Assembly: GCA_002305575.1 (NCBI GenBank)
Contig: DBPP01000016.1
Coordinates: 1-56,490 of the forward strand
Length of the DNA stretch: 56,490 nt
Direction: 5' to 3'
From: Ruminococcaceae bacterium UBA1417
Lineage (GTDB): Bacteria > Bacillota > Clostridia > Oscillospirales > Acutalibacteraceae
Shown here: in pieces, positions 16,326-25,098 of the stretch
Layout of the letters: the number at the start of each line of letters is the position of its first letter
Position numbering within the stretch: position 1 is the first letter of the stretch
The notes under the pieces: generated by a model
The model's database searches: none
What the model saw: only the letters and a program-made list of their open reading frames with translations
What the model was told of the DNA's origin: nothing
Program-made: the position numbers and the translations under genes

Positions 16326-17090
16326 ATGGAAAGAATCAAACTCTTGAATCGGTATCAAAAGAGCATTCTTCTTGGGATGACCGTTATGGTGTTGGTGTTT
16401 TCCGTCCTCTATCCCATAACCCTCGCCCGCATTGGTTTCGCGTACAAGGATGCGATTCTTGTGCCCAGCCGGGAAAATGACAGCACAGTGTATGCCGGAG
16501 AAATGAATGGGAAACAAGCTTTCTTTACGGTATTCGCAGACAAAACCGTGGAATTTCAGTACGACGGTAAAATCTACGGTCCCTATACCGCCAAGGAGGA
16601 CCCAACCGCTGTACCGAAAGATACACAATGGGCTGACCAGCTGACCGGCGTGGAGCTGCGCTGCGGCGATGCGCTGCTCTTTCGCGGCGGCGTGCTGGAT
16701 GACGGCAAAACCCTCTGGCTGTTTGACGAAGCCGGCAATCCGGACGGCTTTGACCTCTCGGTGACAACCAGCTCCGGGGTTACGCTGGATGAAAACGGCA
16801 ACGAGATCGACCCTTTGGCGCCTTCTGTCTACACGATCCTGGAGTTGATGGGTACGCCGGCGCTGACGCATAAAGGCCATTGGGGCGCATGGCTCGGCGG
16901 CATACTGATCTGCCTGGTCGCTGCCGTTCACATTGTGTTTGCGGACGAGCTCTTCCGCCTGTATTTGAGCTTCCGAATTTACAACGCCGAGCAGGCAGAA
17001 CCATCGGACTTGGAAATGGCAAGTCGATATATTACGTGGACCGTATTGCCAATCCTGGCAATCGTGCTTTTTATCCTGGGCCTTTCCTAA
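16326..17090 (+). CDS. Unrecognised membrane protein
   Basis: 254 aa, start ATG with GGAGG 7 bases upstream. One transmembrane helix near residues 14-35, an extracytoplasmic soluble part of about 150 residues rich in Asp/Gly and beta strands (FFTVFADKTVEFQYDGKIYG), then two helices near 187-207 and 233-253. No conserved catalytic motif was recognised. Own promoter upstream and no co-directional neighbour in close range. A long open frame on the opposite strand is rejected, because this gene has promoter, ribosome site and membrane-protein composition. Confidence 0.7.
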   Translation: MERIKLLNRYQKSILLGMTVMVLVFSVLYPITLARIGFAYKDAILVPSRENDSTVYAGEMNGKQAFFTVFADKTVEFQYDGKIYGPYTAKEDPTAVPKDTQWADQLTGVELRCGDALLFRGGVLDDGKTLWLFDEAGNPDGFDLSVTTSSGVTLDENGNEIDPLAPSVYTILELMGTPALTHKGHWGAWLGGILICLVAAVHIVFADELFRLYLSFRIYNAEQAEPSDLEMASRYITWTVLPILAIVLFILGLS

Positions 17091-17373
17091 CGTAAGCCGC
17101 GATTTTCCATCCACGTAGGCTTGCTGCTTACAGGCGGGCCAATGCATGCCGAGCAGGCACGGCTGAAGTCTCTTCTTCTCCCCGTACATTTTACTTTTTA
17201 AACGGGCGGTTTTTTCTTTCAGAAAAAGCATCCCATATATTCAGCAAGAAGCGCACAAAAAAGACCCAAGCGACATGGTCGCCTTTGGGGGAAACCCGTA
17301 CCGCGTCGTGCGGAAAACCGATCATATTGAGCCAGACGGCAATGCGCCGCCATGGATTTTGGAGGGATACCCA

Positions 17374-17763
17374 ATGCCAACCGTACTGTTTCACACGAAA
17401 GACGAAAGCAAAAAGGCGAAGATTCTCGCGCTGTGCCGCACGCTGGATCTCTCCGGCCGTGCCGTCACGGATGCGGAAGCGGGACACACCGTCGGCGCAC
17501 TGGCGGGCCTTTCAGCGGCAAAAGCGCCGGCCGAAACACTTCCAGCAGACTACGCTCTGCCCGAAGTGCTCGTGTTCTCCGGCGACGCAGGCGAAGCGCT
17601 CGACCTGTTCCTTGCCGCTTACCGGCAAGCCGGCATCGAGCCCATTGCGCTCAAGGCGGTCGTCACGCCGCACAACGCTGCCTGGAGCCTGCGCGCGCTC
17701 ACGGCGGAACTCGAGAGAGAGCACGCCGCCATGCTGCTGCGCTGGAAGCCCAAGCAGCCGTAA
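17374..17763 (+). CDS. DUF3783-family protein
   Basis: 129 aa. Start 17374 is set by GGAGGG 7 bases upstream; an in-frame ATG at 17275 has no ribosome site. The text from EVLVFSGDAGEALDLFLAAY to PHNAAWSLRALTAELEREH is the DUF3783 signature. Small, cytosolic, function unknown. Single gene, closed by a terminator. Confidence 0.75.
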   Translation: MPTVLFHTKDESKKAKILALCRTLDLSGRAVTDAEAGHTVGALAGLSAAKAPAETLPADYALPEVLVFSGDAGEALDLFLAAYRQAGIEPIALKAVVTPHNAAWSLRALTAELEREHAAMLLRWKPKQP

Positions 17764-17810
17764 CGCTGCAAGGCTATCTGGCGCCACACAAAACAACGCC
17801 AAACAACAAG

Positions 17811-17847
17811 AAAGGGAGATGCGCCGCCCGGCACGTCTCCCTTTTTT
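17811..17847. terminator. Terminator between convergent genes
   Basis: aaagggaga (17811-17819) pairs with tctcccttt (17836-17844), followed by a T-run on the plus strand; the A-tract on the other side is too short to be sure of the reverse direction. Confidence 0.75.
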
Positions 17848-17859
17848 CGTTTGCTTGGT

Positions 17860-19731
17860 TTATTCATCCAGCGGATTCGGACCCACACCCACATCATAGA
17901 CATAAATGTAATACCGCGAATCCGACACGAGCAGCGCATACGCATCGTCGTAGCTGCGGATCGCATAGAGCGTGTTGTAGGAATCGATCACGTCGCCGTT
18001 TTCGAGCTGCTGCACACCGAGCCGGTACGTCGTCTCGGTGATACGCGAAGCCGCGTCCTCATAATCGCCTGCGGCCTTGAACTCCTCAAGCGCGCCGGCG
18101 TAGTCCGCTTCGGCATACAGCGCCTCCGCCTTCAGGTCGTGCACACGCTGGATCTGCTCGGGACAATCCTCGTACGCCCCCAGCTTTTCAAAGATCGCCA
18201 TGGCCTCGTCGTACGCCTTCTCATCCACCAGCGTAAGCGCGCGCGCGTAGTACGCGGCGTCGATCTTTGGCAACAGGGATTCCTCGGTCACAAGATCAAA
18301 ATACGCCTGTGCGTGCGCTTCGTCGCCCGCGTTATAAGCCTCAATGCCCTTTTCACAGAACGCCTCCTGCATCTCCACGGCGTGCGCCTCGTTGACGTGC
18401 GCATAATTCTCCTTGGCCGCCTCGATGTCGTCCGCTTCCACCGCCTTCATACCGAGCGAAAAGTAACACTGCTCGATATTTTCCGCCGCATCCTTGTAAT
18501 CCTCAATCGGCTCGAGCTGTCGCAACGCTTCGTTGTACGCGCCGGAATCCAGTGTTTTCAGCGCTTTGCGGTACTGCGCTTCGGTGATCTGCTCCGCCGC
18601 GTCGCCGTAATCGCCGAGCGCTTCAAACGCGGCGATCGCCTCGTCGTATTTGCCGTCCTCCAGAAGCAGGCACGCCTTGCCGTATTCGGCCTCGGTGATC
18701 CGCTCCGTGCTGTTGCTGTAATTGCCGAGCGCCGTAAACGCCTCGATGGCCTCGTCATACTTTCCGCCCTGCAGCAACGCCGCCGCGGAATCGTAGTGGC
18801 TCTGCGGGATCAAATATGTAATCAGAACGACGACAAATACCGCCGCCAGCGCGAACAGCGGGATGGAAATCGAAAGGAAAATCTTGCGGTGCAGCCGCTT
18901 TTTACGCGCGCGCTCTTCCGCGGCAGCTTTTTCCTCCGCCGCACGCCGGGCCGCTTCCTCTGCCGCGGCCTTTTCCTCAGCGGCACGGCGTTCCGCCTCC
19001 AGACGCGCCTGCTCAGCCTTTTCGGCCTCCGCTTTTTCATAAGCTTCCAGATTGGCCTGCAGCTTCTCCCGATCGTCCAGCAACGCCCGCTGCGGCGCAT
19101 AAGCCGCACCGCACACAAAGCATTTTTCTTCCTCCGCGTGGTTGATCTCGCCGCAGGCACAGAACCAGAGATCCTTGCAAATTTCCGGCACAAAGTCGGC
19201 CTGCGTGCTCGGATGTTCCGCGATTTCCGCCTCAAAATCCCGGCGGTACTGCGCCAGAAGCTTTTCCTCTTCCGGCGAAAACGCGTTTTCCAACGGCTGC
19301 GGTGCGGTGATCGTATCGAAAAGCAGCGACGCGCTGCCGTTCCAGACATCCTCGCCCTCAAATTCAACCTTTTTGATCGCGACGGAAAAGCTCTTTGCGG
19401 CCGCGCTGGCCGGAATCTCCTCCTCGCTGCCGAAGCGTTCGTCGCGCGCGGCCACCGGCACCAGATACCGGCGGTCGCGGATGACCTCAATTTCGTTGTT
19501 GACCTTATCGAATACGTGCAGGTCGACGAACAGGGCTGTGACCGCGCGGCTGTCAATATTGCGGAACGTCAGACGCATCACGCTCTGCAATTCCGACACT
19601 TCCGGCGCCTCTTCCTGCTCCGGCACAGCGACGGGCACCTGTACCAGCACGCCGCTTTCCAGAATGACCGGACACGTTTCTTTATATAAGTTTTCTTTCA
19701 ATGCAAACAGCGGCTCAAAATCCGGCATCAT
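17860..19731 (-). CDS. Zinc-ribbon, coiled-coil, membrane-anchored TPR protein
   Basis: 623 aa. A beta-rich N-terminal domain (~1-175) is followed by a zinc ribbon CACGEINHAEEEKCFVC near 190-210. Next come an Ala/Glu/Lys coiled coil (~225-275, repeated RRAAEEKAAAEE), one transmembrane helix (~280-303), and about eight TPR/Sel1-like repeats of the form KYDEAIEAFTALGNYSNSTE to the C-terminus. It probably scaffolds protein contacts, with the TPRs on the outer side of the membrane (topology inferred). Start 19731 follows AAAGGTGG; 19728 is equally possible. The long open frame opposite is a shadow of the Ala/Glu-rich codons. Confidence 0.78.
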   Translation of the reverse strand: MMPDFEPLFALKENLYKETCPVILESGVLVQVPVAVPEQEEAPEVSELQSVMRLTFRNIDSRAVTALFVDLHVFDKVNNEIEVIRDRRYLVPVAARDERFGSEEEIPASAAAKSFSVAIKKVEFEGEDVWNGSASLLFDTITAPQPLENAFSPEEEKLLAQYRRDFEAEIAEHPSTQADFVPEICKDLWFCACGEINHAEEEKCFVCGAAYAPQRALLDDREKLQANLEAYEKAEAEKAEQARLEAERRAAEEKAAAEEAARRAAEEKAAAEERARKKRLHRKIFLSISIPLFALAAVFVVVLITYLIPQSHYDSAAALLQGGKYDEAIEAFTALGNYSNSTERITEAEYGKACLLLEDGKYDEAIAAFEALGDYGDAAEQITEAQYRKALKTLDSGAYNEALRQLEPIEDYKDAAENIEQCYFSLGMKAVEADDIEAAKENYAHVNEAHAVEMQEAFCEKGIEAYNAGDEAHAQAYFDLVTEESLLPKIDAAYYARALTLVDEKAYDEAMAIFEKLGAYEDCPEQIQRVHDLKAEALYAEADYAGALEEFKAAGDYEDAASRITETTYRLGVQQLENGDVIDSYNTLYAIRSYDDAYALLVSDSRYYIYVYDVGVGPNPLDE

Positions 19732-19970
19732 CAATCCACCTTTAATCTGCCTACCGGCATGCAAATCCGTTTCTGCGCGCCAAGCGCAAATTTCACATTC
19801 ACGTATGTGTTTATTATACCTGATACACCGGAAAATGCAAGAAAATTGAGAGGACTTTCCGCAATTTTCTTTTTTCCAAATGAAGAAAAGCGTGCAATCT
19901 GACGAATTTTCTCGTATAATGATAGAGGAAAGATCATTTGTATCCAATAAAAAAGGAAAGGATGTGCTTT

Positions 19971-20594
19971 ATGCGCGAACCCATCAAAATCCGTTGGCTC
20001 GGCCACGCCTGCTTCCAGATTGAAAAGGGCGCCTATAGCCTCGTAATGGACCCCTACGCCCCCGGCAGTGTTCCGGGGCTGAAACCCATCCATGCAGACG
20101 CCAATCTTGTGCTGTGCAGCCATGGCCACAGCGATCACAGCTGTACGGAAGCCGTCACGCTGCACGACGCAGGCGTCTGCCCGTTTCTGATTTCCAAAAT
20201 CCAGACGTTTCACGACGACCGCAACGGCGCGCTGCGCGGGCCGAATACCATCCACATTCTGGAGTCCGACGGTGTACGCATCGTGCATTTCGGCGACCTC
20301 GGCTGCCCGCTGACCGACGAACAGGCCGCTGCATTGCAGGGCATTGACGTGGCGTTGCTCCCGGTCGGCGGATTCTACACCATCGACGCGGCTGCGGCAA
20401 AGGCGACGGCAGATCGCATTGGCGCCAAGGTTGTGATCCCGATGCATTACCGTACGGCGCAGTTTGGCCTCAAGCCCATCGGCACGCTCGACGATTTTCT
20501 CGCGTTGTGCCCGTCGGCAGTACGGCTGGGTCGCGACAGCTTTACGGTCGGCGAAATAGACCGCGGTGTCGTGGTGCTCGACTGCCCCACATAA
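19971..20594 (+). CDS. Metallo-beta-lactamase-fold metal-dependent hydrolase (UPF0173/YtkL-like)
   Basis: 207 aa. IRWLGHACFQIE is the family opening strand. The metal motif SHGHSDHS (H-x-H-x-D-H) lies near residue 44-50, and PMHYRTAQFG near 160 provides a later metal His. A conserved Asp is in DPYAPG. The hydrolase substrate is unknown. Start 19971 is chosen over ATG 19962 because AAAGGA is 8 bases from the former and abuts the latter. A TATAAT lies at 19915-19920 but the -35 box is weak. Confidence 0.85.
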   Translation: MREPIKIRWLGHACFQIEKGAYSLVMDPYAPGSVPGLKPIHADANLVLCSHGHSDHSCTEAVTLHDAGVCPFLISKIQTFHDDRNGALRGPNTIHILESDGVRIVHFGDLGCPLTDEQAAALQGIDVALLPVGGFYTIDAAAAKATADRIGAKVVIPMHYRTAQFGLKPIGTLDDFLALCPSAVRLGRDSFTVGEIDRGVVVLDCPT

Positions 20595-20605
20595 TTGCCC
20601 GAAAG

Positions 20606-20634
20606 AAAGAAGCCCGCACGGCTTCTTTTTTTTT
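20606..20634 (+). terminator. Intrinsic terminator after the hydrolase gene
   Basis: gaagcc (20609-20614) pairs with ggcttc (20620-20625), followed by nine Ts. Confidence 0.85.
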
Positions 20635-20643
20635 GCACTTTTC

Positions 20644-20702
20644 GCAAAGTTAACTTGACATTTTACGCAAAGCGTACTATACTAAAATTGCAAAGTTAAC
20701 TT
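20644..20702 (+). promoter_or_regulatory. XRE promoter flanked by twin 13-bp operators
   Basis: TTGACA (20655-20660) and TATACT (20678-20683), spacer 17 bp. The sequence gcaaagttaactt occurs at 20644-20656, overlapping the -35 box, and again at 20690-20702, just after the transcription start. Its core AAGTTAACTT is a perfect palindrome. Spacing of 46 bp suits two cooperating dimers on nearly the same helix face. Confidence 0.8.
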
Positions 20703-20741
20703 AGCATAATAAACCCGGAAAACGGGAGAAAGGCGGCGCAC

Positions 20742-20945
20742 ATGAAAACACGGATTCGCGAGCTGCGCAAAGCACAGAAGCTGTCCCAGGAGGAACTGGC
20801 CGACGCCGTCGGCACCACACGGCAGACAATCACCTCCATCGAAGTCGGCAAGTACACGGCTTCCCTGCCGCTCGCATACAAAATCGCCCATTTTTTCGGT
20901 TTGACAATTGAAGAAGTCTTTGATTTTTCGGATTTGGACGCGTAG
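20742..20945 (+). CDS. XRE-family HTH regulator (Cro-like)
   Basis: 67 aa, a single HTH domain (LSQEELADAVGTTRQTITSI) with the short acidic tail common in this subgroup. It probably represses its own operon through the two AAGTTAACTT operators. The membrane protein gene follows 36 bp later, a pairing seen often in Firmicutes where the small regulator governs a membrane partner. AAAGG lies 8 bases before the ATG. Confidence 0.85.
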   Translation: MKTRIRELRKAQKLSQEELADAVGTTRQTITSIEVGKYTASLPLAYKIAHFFGLTIEEVFDFSDLDA

Positions 20946-20981
20946 TGCAAGCCGCGTAACGCAGAAAGGAATGTATTGCTC

Positions 20982-21434
20982 ATGGAAAAATACAGAAAAA
21001 GTCTTCGGATACAAAATCTCCTGATTCTGGCCAGCATCCTGTGCCTGGTCGTCATGCAAATTCTGGCGTGCAGCGGCGTGTTTTCTCCTGCCGTTACCGA
21101 CGTGCACTGGCGCGATATGTATGCCGGGTTCATTGCCGGCGCCGCCTTTGCCATGACGATCCTTTTCGTTATTGGTCTGGTGAAAAACCTGCGCGCGCTG
21201 CGCAGTGAAGCGACGCTCAAAAAGCTCTACGCCAAGGAAAACGACGAGCGCTGGGCGCAGGTTTGCAGCCGGGCGCAGAGCGGTGCTTACCGTCTGTGCA
21301 CCATGATTCTGCTGGTGGCCATCATTGTCACCGGGTATTTCAGCATTCCCGTTTCCCTGACTTGTCTGACCATCGTGCTGGCACAATCCATTATCGGCGC
21401 GCTTTTCAAGCTCTACTGGCACCGCAAGCTGTGA
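20982..21434 (+). CDS. Membrane protein paired with the XRE regulator
   Basis: 150 aa with four predicted membrane helices (about residues 12-30, 47-67, 101-120 and 124-142) and a charged cytosolic middle (RSEATLKKLYAKENDERW). The layout resembles the DUF2178/DUF3796-like partners of Cro-type regulators, but no family was firmly recognised. Start ATG 20982 is 11 bases from AAAGGA; an in-frame TTG at 20976 is 5 bases from it and could be the true start. Confidence 0.7.
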   Translation: MEKYRKSLRIQNLLILASILCLVVMQILACSGVFSPAVTDVHWRDMYAGFIAGAAFAMTILFVIGLVKNLRALRSEATLKKLYAKENDERWAQVCSRAQSGAYRLCTMILLVAIIVTGYFSIPVSLTCLTIVLAQSIIGALFKLYWHRKL

Positions 21435-21442
21435 ACTTCGTA

Positions 21443-21478
21443 CAAAAAATGGAGCAGCGCCGCTTGCGGCACCGCTCC
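21443..21478 (-). terminator. Terminator of the zinc-ribbon membrane protein gene
   Basis: On the minus strand the hairpin at 21478-21451 (ggagc...gctcc outer arms with a GC-rich inner stem) is followed by ATTTTTT. Confidence 0.75.
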
Positions 21479-21525
21479 GGTTAAAACACGATATTTTCGG
21501 CCAAATGCCCTGTTCCAGCACCCGA

Positions 21526-22110
21526 TTACTTCAGGAACGGGAGGGAGCCGATCAGCGCAGCGTCCTTCGCCTTGCCGCTGCATACCTGGAAGAAGCAGAT
21601 GATGCGCACGACAAAGACAACCAGCATCGCGATACCGCCGAGAATCGGAATGATAAAGGTCCAGATAAGGATCAGAGACACGATGAGCAGAAGCTGATTG
21701 ACAATCTCCAGCTTCAGCGCCTGACGCGAATGGAAGCTCGCATACCGGGATTCCGGCGCAGCAAGCAGCGCAATGATGATGCCGATAAAGCCGAGCATGT
21801 ACGCCGCCATCGCAATGACCTTGTTTTTCGAAATGTCTTCCGCCTCAAATTCCGCCGTATGATCCGCCGGATTGAACGCGGGTTGAGCCGGCTGCGTGTA
21901 GACCGGCTGCGCATAGACCGGCTGCTGCACCGGCGCAGGCTGCGGAACAGGGGCGGGCTGCGGAGCCGGCGCAGGCTGTACCGGCGCTGCGGGCTGCGGA
22001 ATTGGTTCCGGCTGCGCTGGCGCTGCCGCCTGCACTACTGGCGCACCGCAAGCCGCGCAGAACGTGCCGCCTTCTGCGATTGGATTACCACATTTTGCAC
22101 AAAATGCCAT
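21526..22110 (-). CDS. Zinc-ribbon protein with Pro/Gln/Ala linker and membrane domain (DUF4870-like)
   Basis: 194 aa. N-terminal double-Cys zinc ribbon (CAKCGNPIAEGGTFCAACG, residues 4-22) leads to a low-complexity Pro/Ala/Gln linker of ~55 residues. The C-terminal membrane domain has three helices and the text YASFHSRQALKLEI, as in DUF4870/Tic20-like proteins. Function unknown. Start 22110 has AAGGAAGG upstream. Confidence 0.8.
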   Translation of the reverse strand: MAFCAKCGNPIAEGGTFCAACGAPVVQAAAPAQPEPIPQPAAPVQPAPAPQPAPVPQPAPVQQPVYAQPVYTQPAQPAFNPADHTAEFEAEDISKNKVIAMAAYMLGFIGIIIALLAAPESRYASFHSRQALKLEIVNQLLLIVSLILIWTFIIPILGGIAMLVVFVVRIICFFQVCSGKAKDAALIGSLPFLK

Positions 22111-22180
22111 AGTTCTGACCTTCCTTTCACCGCGACAGCCTCAGAGAACCGCCGCTTTGCCATGGATTACTATATTTAAA

Positions 22181-22209
22181 ATTATACTCCTCCTGCGGCA
22201 AATTGTAAA
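22181..22209 (-). promoter_or_regulatory. Promoter of the zinc-ribbon membrane protein gene
   Basis: Minus strand TTTACA (22209-22204) and a perfect TATAAT (22186-22181), spacer 17 bp. Confidence 0.7.
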
Positions 22210-22262
22210 GCGTCACAGGAAAAAAATATCGAAAAGCTGTATAAAATGCCGAGTTTTGCCGC

Positions 22263-22291
22263 TTGCGCCACCCACATGGATCTGTTATACT
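22263..22291 (+). promoter_or_regulatory. Promoter of the isochorismatase-like gene
   Basis: TTGCGC (22263-22268) and TATACT (22286-22291), spacer 17 bp. Confidence 0.6.
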
Positions 22292-22325
22292 GGAATACAC
22301 ATTCTGGAACCGGAGGGACCGTGCC

Positions 22326-22958
22326 ATGCAAAACACCACAAAATCCGCTTTCATCCTGATCGATATGGAAAACGGCTTTATCACGCCGGATTCCGCCCAC
22401 TGCATTGCAGGCGCCGCCGCTACGGTACCAACCTGCGCCGCCGCGATCGAAACCGCCCGGCAAAAGGGCATCCCCGTCTTTTTTGTCAAGCGCATCTACC
22501 GCGCAGACGGCTCCGATGTGGAATGCACGCGTCACGCCGCCTGGCTGAGTGGCGGCCGGAGCATGTCGCCCGGCTCCTTCGGTGCGGAGGAACCCGAGGC
22601 GTTGCGTCCCCGCCCCGGCGACTACACGATCATCAAGCCGCGCTGGAGCGCATTCTTCCAAACGGAGCTCGATCTCATCCTGCGCCGGCTTGGCGTGCGC
22701 ACGGTGATCCTTGCGGGCACCACGACGCCGAACTGTATCCGCACCACCTGCTACGACGCAAACGCACTCGACTACAACGTCGTCGTGCTCTCGGACTGCA
22801 CCTCCTCGCAGACCGAGGAAATCCAGCGCGTGAACCTCGAGGACATGGCGCGTATGGGTGCGCATGTGATGACGGCGGCCGAGTTTACGGGGTACAATGA
22901 AGACACCGTCCCGGATCTCGCTTGTGCGATCCGCAGCCAAATTGAAGAAAGCCTGTAA
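22326..22958 (+). CDS. Isochorismatase-like cysteine hydrolase
   Basis: 210 aa. The catalytic triad is visible: Asp13 in FILIDMENG, Lys in IIKPRWSAF near residue 103 and Cys in TTTPNCIRTTC near 140, with a cis-peptide-like TTTP before it. Members hydrolyse isochorismate, nicotinamide, N-carbamoyl compounds or biuret; the real substrate cannot be told. Start 22326 is set by GGAGGG upstream. Confidence 0.87.
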   Translation: MQNTTKSAFILIDMENGFITPDSAHCIAGAAATVPTCAAAIETARQKGIPVFFVKRIYRADGSDVECTRHAAWLSGGRSMSPGSFGAEEPEALRPRPGDYTIIKPRWSAFFQTELDLILRRLGVRTVILAGTTTPNCIRTTCYDANALDYNVVVLSDCTSSQTEEIQRVNLEDMARMGAHVMTAAEFTGYNEDTVPDLACAIRSQIEESL

Positions 22959-23031
22959 GCGGATGACGCGGCAGGGCATCGCGCGTGTTTACGGGCGCGA
23001 GGTTTCTGCAAACGACGGATAAAACGCAAGG

Positions 23032-23064
23032 GCGCCCGACCGGATTTGCTTCCCGGCCGGGCGC
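23032..23064. terminator. Terminator between convergent genes
   Basis: gcgcccg-accgg pairs with ccggc-cgggcgc in the 74 bp after the isochorismatase-like gene, 8 bp before the end of the minus-strand TIM-barrel gene. T-runs are short. Confidence 0.6.
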
Positions 23065-23072
23065 TTTCTGTC

Positions 23073-23912
23073 TTACAGCTCTATGTTCAGTTTCTTAGCC
23101 AGACCCTTGATATGCTTCGTCGCTTCGATGTAGTCGATTTCCTCGGTCATGTGCTCAAGCATCATGCAGGCGCGGTCGTCGAGCTTCGTCATGCACTTGA
23201 GGTATGTCTCGTAGTCGAGCGCGCCGAGACCCGGGCGGCACTCGTCGAGGTGCACGGTCAGCTTACCGCTGAGCGTGATGTCCTTCGCGTGGCAGCTGCG
23301 GATCTGCGTGCCGAGCTTATCGAACCATTCCTGAATGACTTCGCCGTTGCGGTAGTAGAGCTGCGGACTGCAAATGACGTTGACCGGATCGAGATGTGCC
23401 GCAAAGCCCTTGCGGTCGATGGCCTCGATCAGCCGCAGATAGGAATCCGCCGTATCGGGATACATCCACGGCATCGGCTCGAGCGAATACGCGGTGCGCT
23501 GTGGCTGTACTGCATCGATGATGCGCTGCGTCGTCCGCACAATTTCATCAAACGCCCTCTCCGTCAGGTTGTCCGGGTGTGGGCCATCCCACTGCGTGCT
23601 GTAGGAACCAGCGATGTTGACGCAGCAGTTTGCGCCGACATAATCGGCCAGCTCCAGCTGGTGGATTGCACGGCTGATTGCCGCCTCGCGCTTCGCCGTG
23701 TCGCGCTCGAGCACATTGTTCCACACGCCGATTTCGCAGATCACGAGGTCAGCCGCCTCGGCGGCGTCCTTGTAGCCGTCGATCACCTTCTGGTCGGCCG
23801 TATGATCCACCGGAAAGTACACGGCCGAATACCCGGCCTCCCGTGCGGCCTGCGCCCATTCCTCCGGCGTATTCCATTTTTTAAAAATAAAACCTCCAAA
23901 ACGCATACCCAT
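23073..23912 (-). CDS. Sugar phosphate isomerase/epimerase (xylose-isomerase-like TIM barrel)
   Basis: 279 aa. AP-endonuclease-2/xylose-isomerase-like barrel with metal-binding candidates Glu in YSLEPMPWM, Asp in HLDPVNV, His in SCHAKDI and Glu in MLEHM. It probably isomerises or epimerises a (keto-)sugar. It lies downstream of the Gfo/Idh gene on the same strand but is separated by a terminator (23999-24023) and has its own promoter (23969-23997). Start 23912; ATG 23906 is also possible, as AAGGAG lies 4 and 10 bases upstream respectively. Confidence 0.83.
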   Translation of the reverse strand: MGMRFGGFIFKKWNTPEEWAQAAREAGYSAVYFPVDHTADQKVIDGYKDAAEAADLVICEIGVWNNVLERDTAKREAAISRAIHQLELADYVGANCCVNIAGSYSTQWDGPHPDNLTERAFDEIVRTTQRIIDAVQPQRTAYSLEPMPWMYPDTADSYLRLIEAIDRKGFAAHLDPVNVICSPQLYYRNGEVIQEWFDKLGTQIRSCHAKDITLSGKLTVHLDECRPGLGALDYETYLKCMTKLDDRACMMLEHMTEEIDYIEATKHIKGLAKKLNIEL

Positions 23913-23968
23913 ACAACTCCTTTACAAATTCACCCGGACGACAGGCACAGCCCCCATCCATCGTCCAA

Positions 23969-23997
23969 AGTATACTACGATTTTCTAAAAAAGCCAA
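23969..23997 (-). promoter_or_regulatory. Promoter of the TIM-barrel gene
   Basis: Minus strand TTGGCT (23997-23992) and TATACT (23974-23969), spacer 17 bp. Confidence 0.55.
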
Positions 23998-23998
23998 C

Positions 23999-24023
23999 GG
24001 TGCATATCCGCACGATATGCACC
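23999..24023. terminator. Terminator after the Gfo/Idh gene
   Basis: ggtgcatat (23999-24007) and atatgcacc (24015-24023) form a perfect 9-bp stem. T-rich runs follow on both strands, though on the minus strand after a GTTGGC spacer. Confidence 0.65.
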
Positions 24024-24034
24024 GATTTTTTGCT

Positions 24035-25093
24035 TTACCCCAAATCGACCTCAACCCATGTTCCGGTTTCGGAGGATTTTTTCGCCGCTTCCAGGCAGGC
24101 AAGCGTATTGCGCCCGTCCAACCCGGTAACCGGCGGCGTTCCACCGGTTTGGATGGTCTCGATGAACGCGTCGACGATGCCGGAGGAAATCTGGTTGGCG
24201 TTGGTGCTCATCCGGCCCACATGATGCCGCGCACTCGTGCCGTCGCGCAGGTCGACGACGATGTCATCGAGCTCGCTCGCAAAAATCTTCATCGTTCCCT
24301 TTGTGCCGTACACAACGGTGCTGTTGTCCTCGAGGCCGTAATCCGTCCAGCTGACGATCATCGTGCCGGGAATGCCGCTGCGCATTTTGAACACGCAGAT
24401 GGCGTTGTCGTCGAGATCGATCAGGTTGCCGTCCGCGTCGCGCTTGTCGAGCGTTTGCAGCGTCGCGAAAATACGCTGGATCTCGTCGCCGAGCAGATAC
24501 CGCACCAGATCGAATTTATGCGAGCCGAGGTCGCCGAGCACGCCAAAGGCCGCCTTGTTTTTTGAAAAAAACCACGTGCCGCCGCGCTCCACGCTCCAGC
24601 TCTCCGGGCCGCTGTGCTTGAAGTTGGTCTGAATCGACAGAATGTCGCCGATGGCGCCGGATTCCAAAAGCTCTTTGGCGCGGATGTGCGTGCGCACGAG
24701 ACGCTGGTTGTGCCCGAGCATCAGCACATGCCCGGTTTCGCGCTGCGCGTCGATCATGCGCTGCGCCTCTTCGAGCGTTGCCGCCATCGGCTTTTCGCAA
24801 AGCACGTCCTTTCCTGCCCGAAGCGCCTGGATGGCGTGCGGACCATGCAGGAAATTCGGCGTGCAGACGCTCACGGCCTCCACGCGCGGATCCGCGAGCA
24901 GCGCCTCGAAGCTGTCGTAGGCGACGCCGCCGTACTGCGCTGCCAGCGCTTCGGCGCGCGCCGGGTCCATATCAAAAAAGCCCACGATTTCCGCAAAGGG
25001 GTTGGCCTGATACTCCGGCGCATGGCGCGTGCGGGCGATCTGCCCGCAACCGGCGATGGCGACGCCGATTTTTCTTTTGGTTTCTGCCGGCAC
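24035..25093 (-). CDS. Gfo/Idh/MocA-family NAD(P)-dependent sugar dehydrogenase
   Basis: 352 aa. Rossmann motif GVAIAGCGQIARTRH at the N-terminus and the signature CEKPMAAT (catalytic Lys) near residue 95; the C-terminal beta-sheet domain includes GDLGSHKFDL with the catalytic-site His. Such enzymes oxidise sugars or glycosides, often at C3. GTG start at 25093, 6 bp after the VOC gene stop, is chosen for GAGGTGAG 8 bases before it; the longer open frame overlaps the VOC gene. Last gene of the LacI-controlled minus operon. Confidence 0.85.
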   Translation of the reverse strand: MPAETKRKIGVAIAGCGQIARTRHAPEYQANPFAEIVGFFDMDPARAEALAAQYGGVAYDSFEALLADPRVEAVSVCTPNFLHGPHAIQALRAGKDVLCEKPMAATLEEAQRMIDAQRETGHVLMLGHNQRLVRTHIRAKELLESGAIGDILSIQTNFKHSGPESWSVERGGTWFFSKNKAAFGVLGDLGSHKFDLVRYLLGDEIQRIFATLQTLDKRDADGNLIDLDDNAICVFKMRSGIPGTMIVSWTDYGLEDNSTVVYGTKGTMKIFASELDDIVVDLRDGTSARHHVGRMSTNANQISSGIVDAFIETIQTGGTPPVTGLDGRNTLACLEAAKKSSETGTWVEVDLG

Positions 25094-25098
25094 GGTAC

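Noticed and set aside
16302..17231. 309-codon minus-strand frame opposite the three-helix membrane protein
   Set aside because: The plus-strand gene has a promoter with perfect TATAAT, GGAGG and membrane helices; the minus frame shows none.
17851..19689. 612-codon open frame on the plus strand opposite the TPR protein
   Set aside because: It is antisense to a gene with clear zinc ribbon, membrane helix and TPR repeats; its own translation is Arg/Leu/His-rich with no family text, a shadow of Ala/Glu-rich codons.
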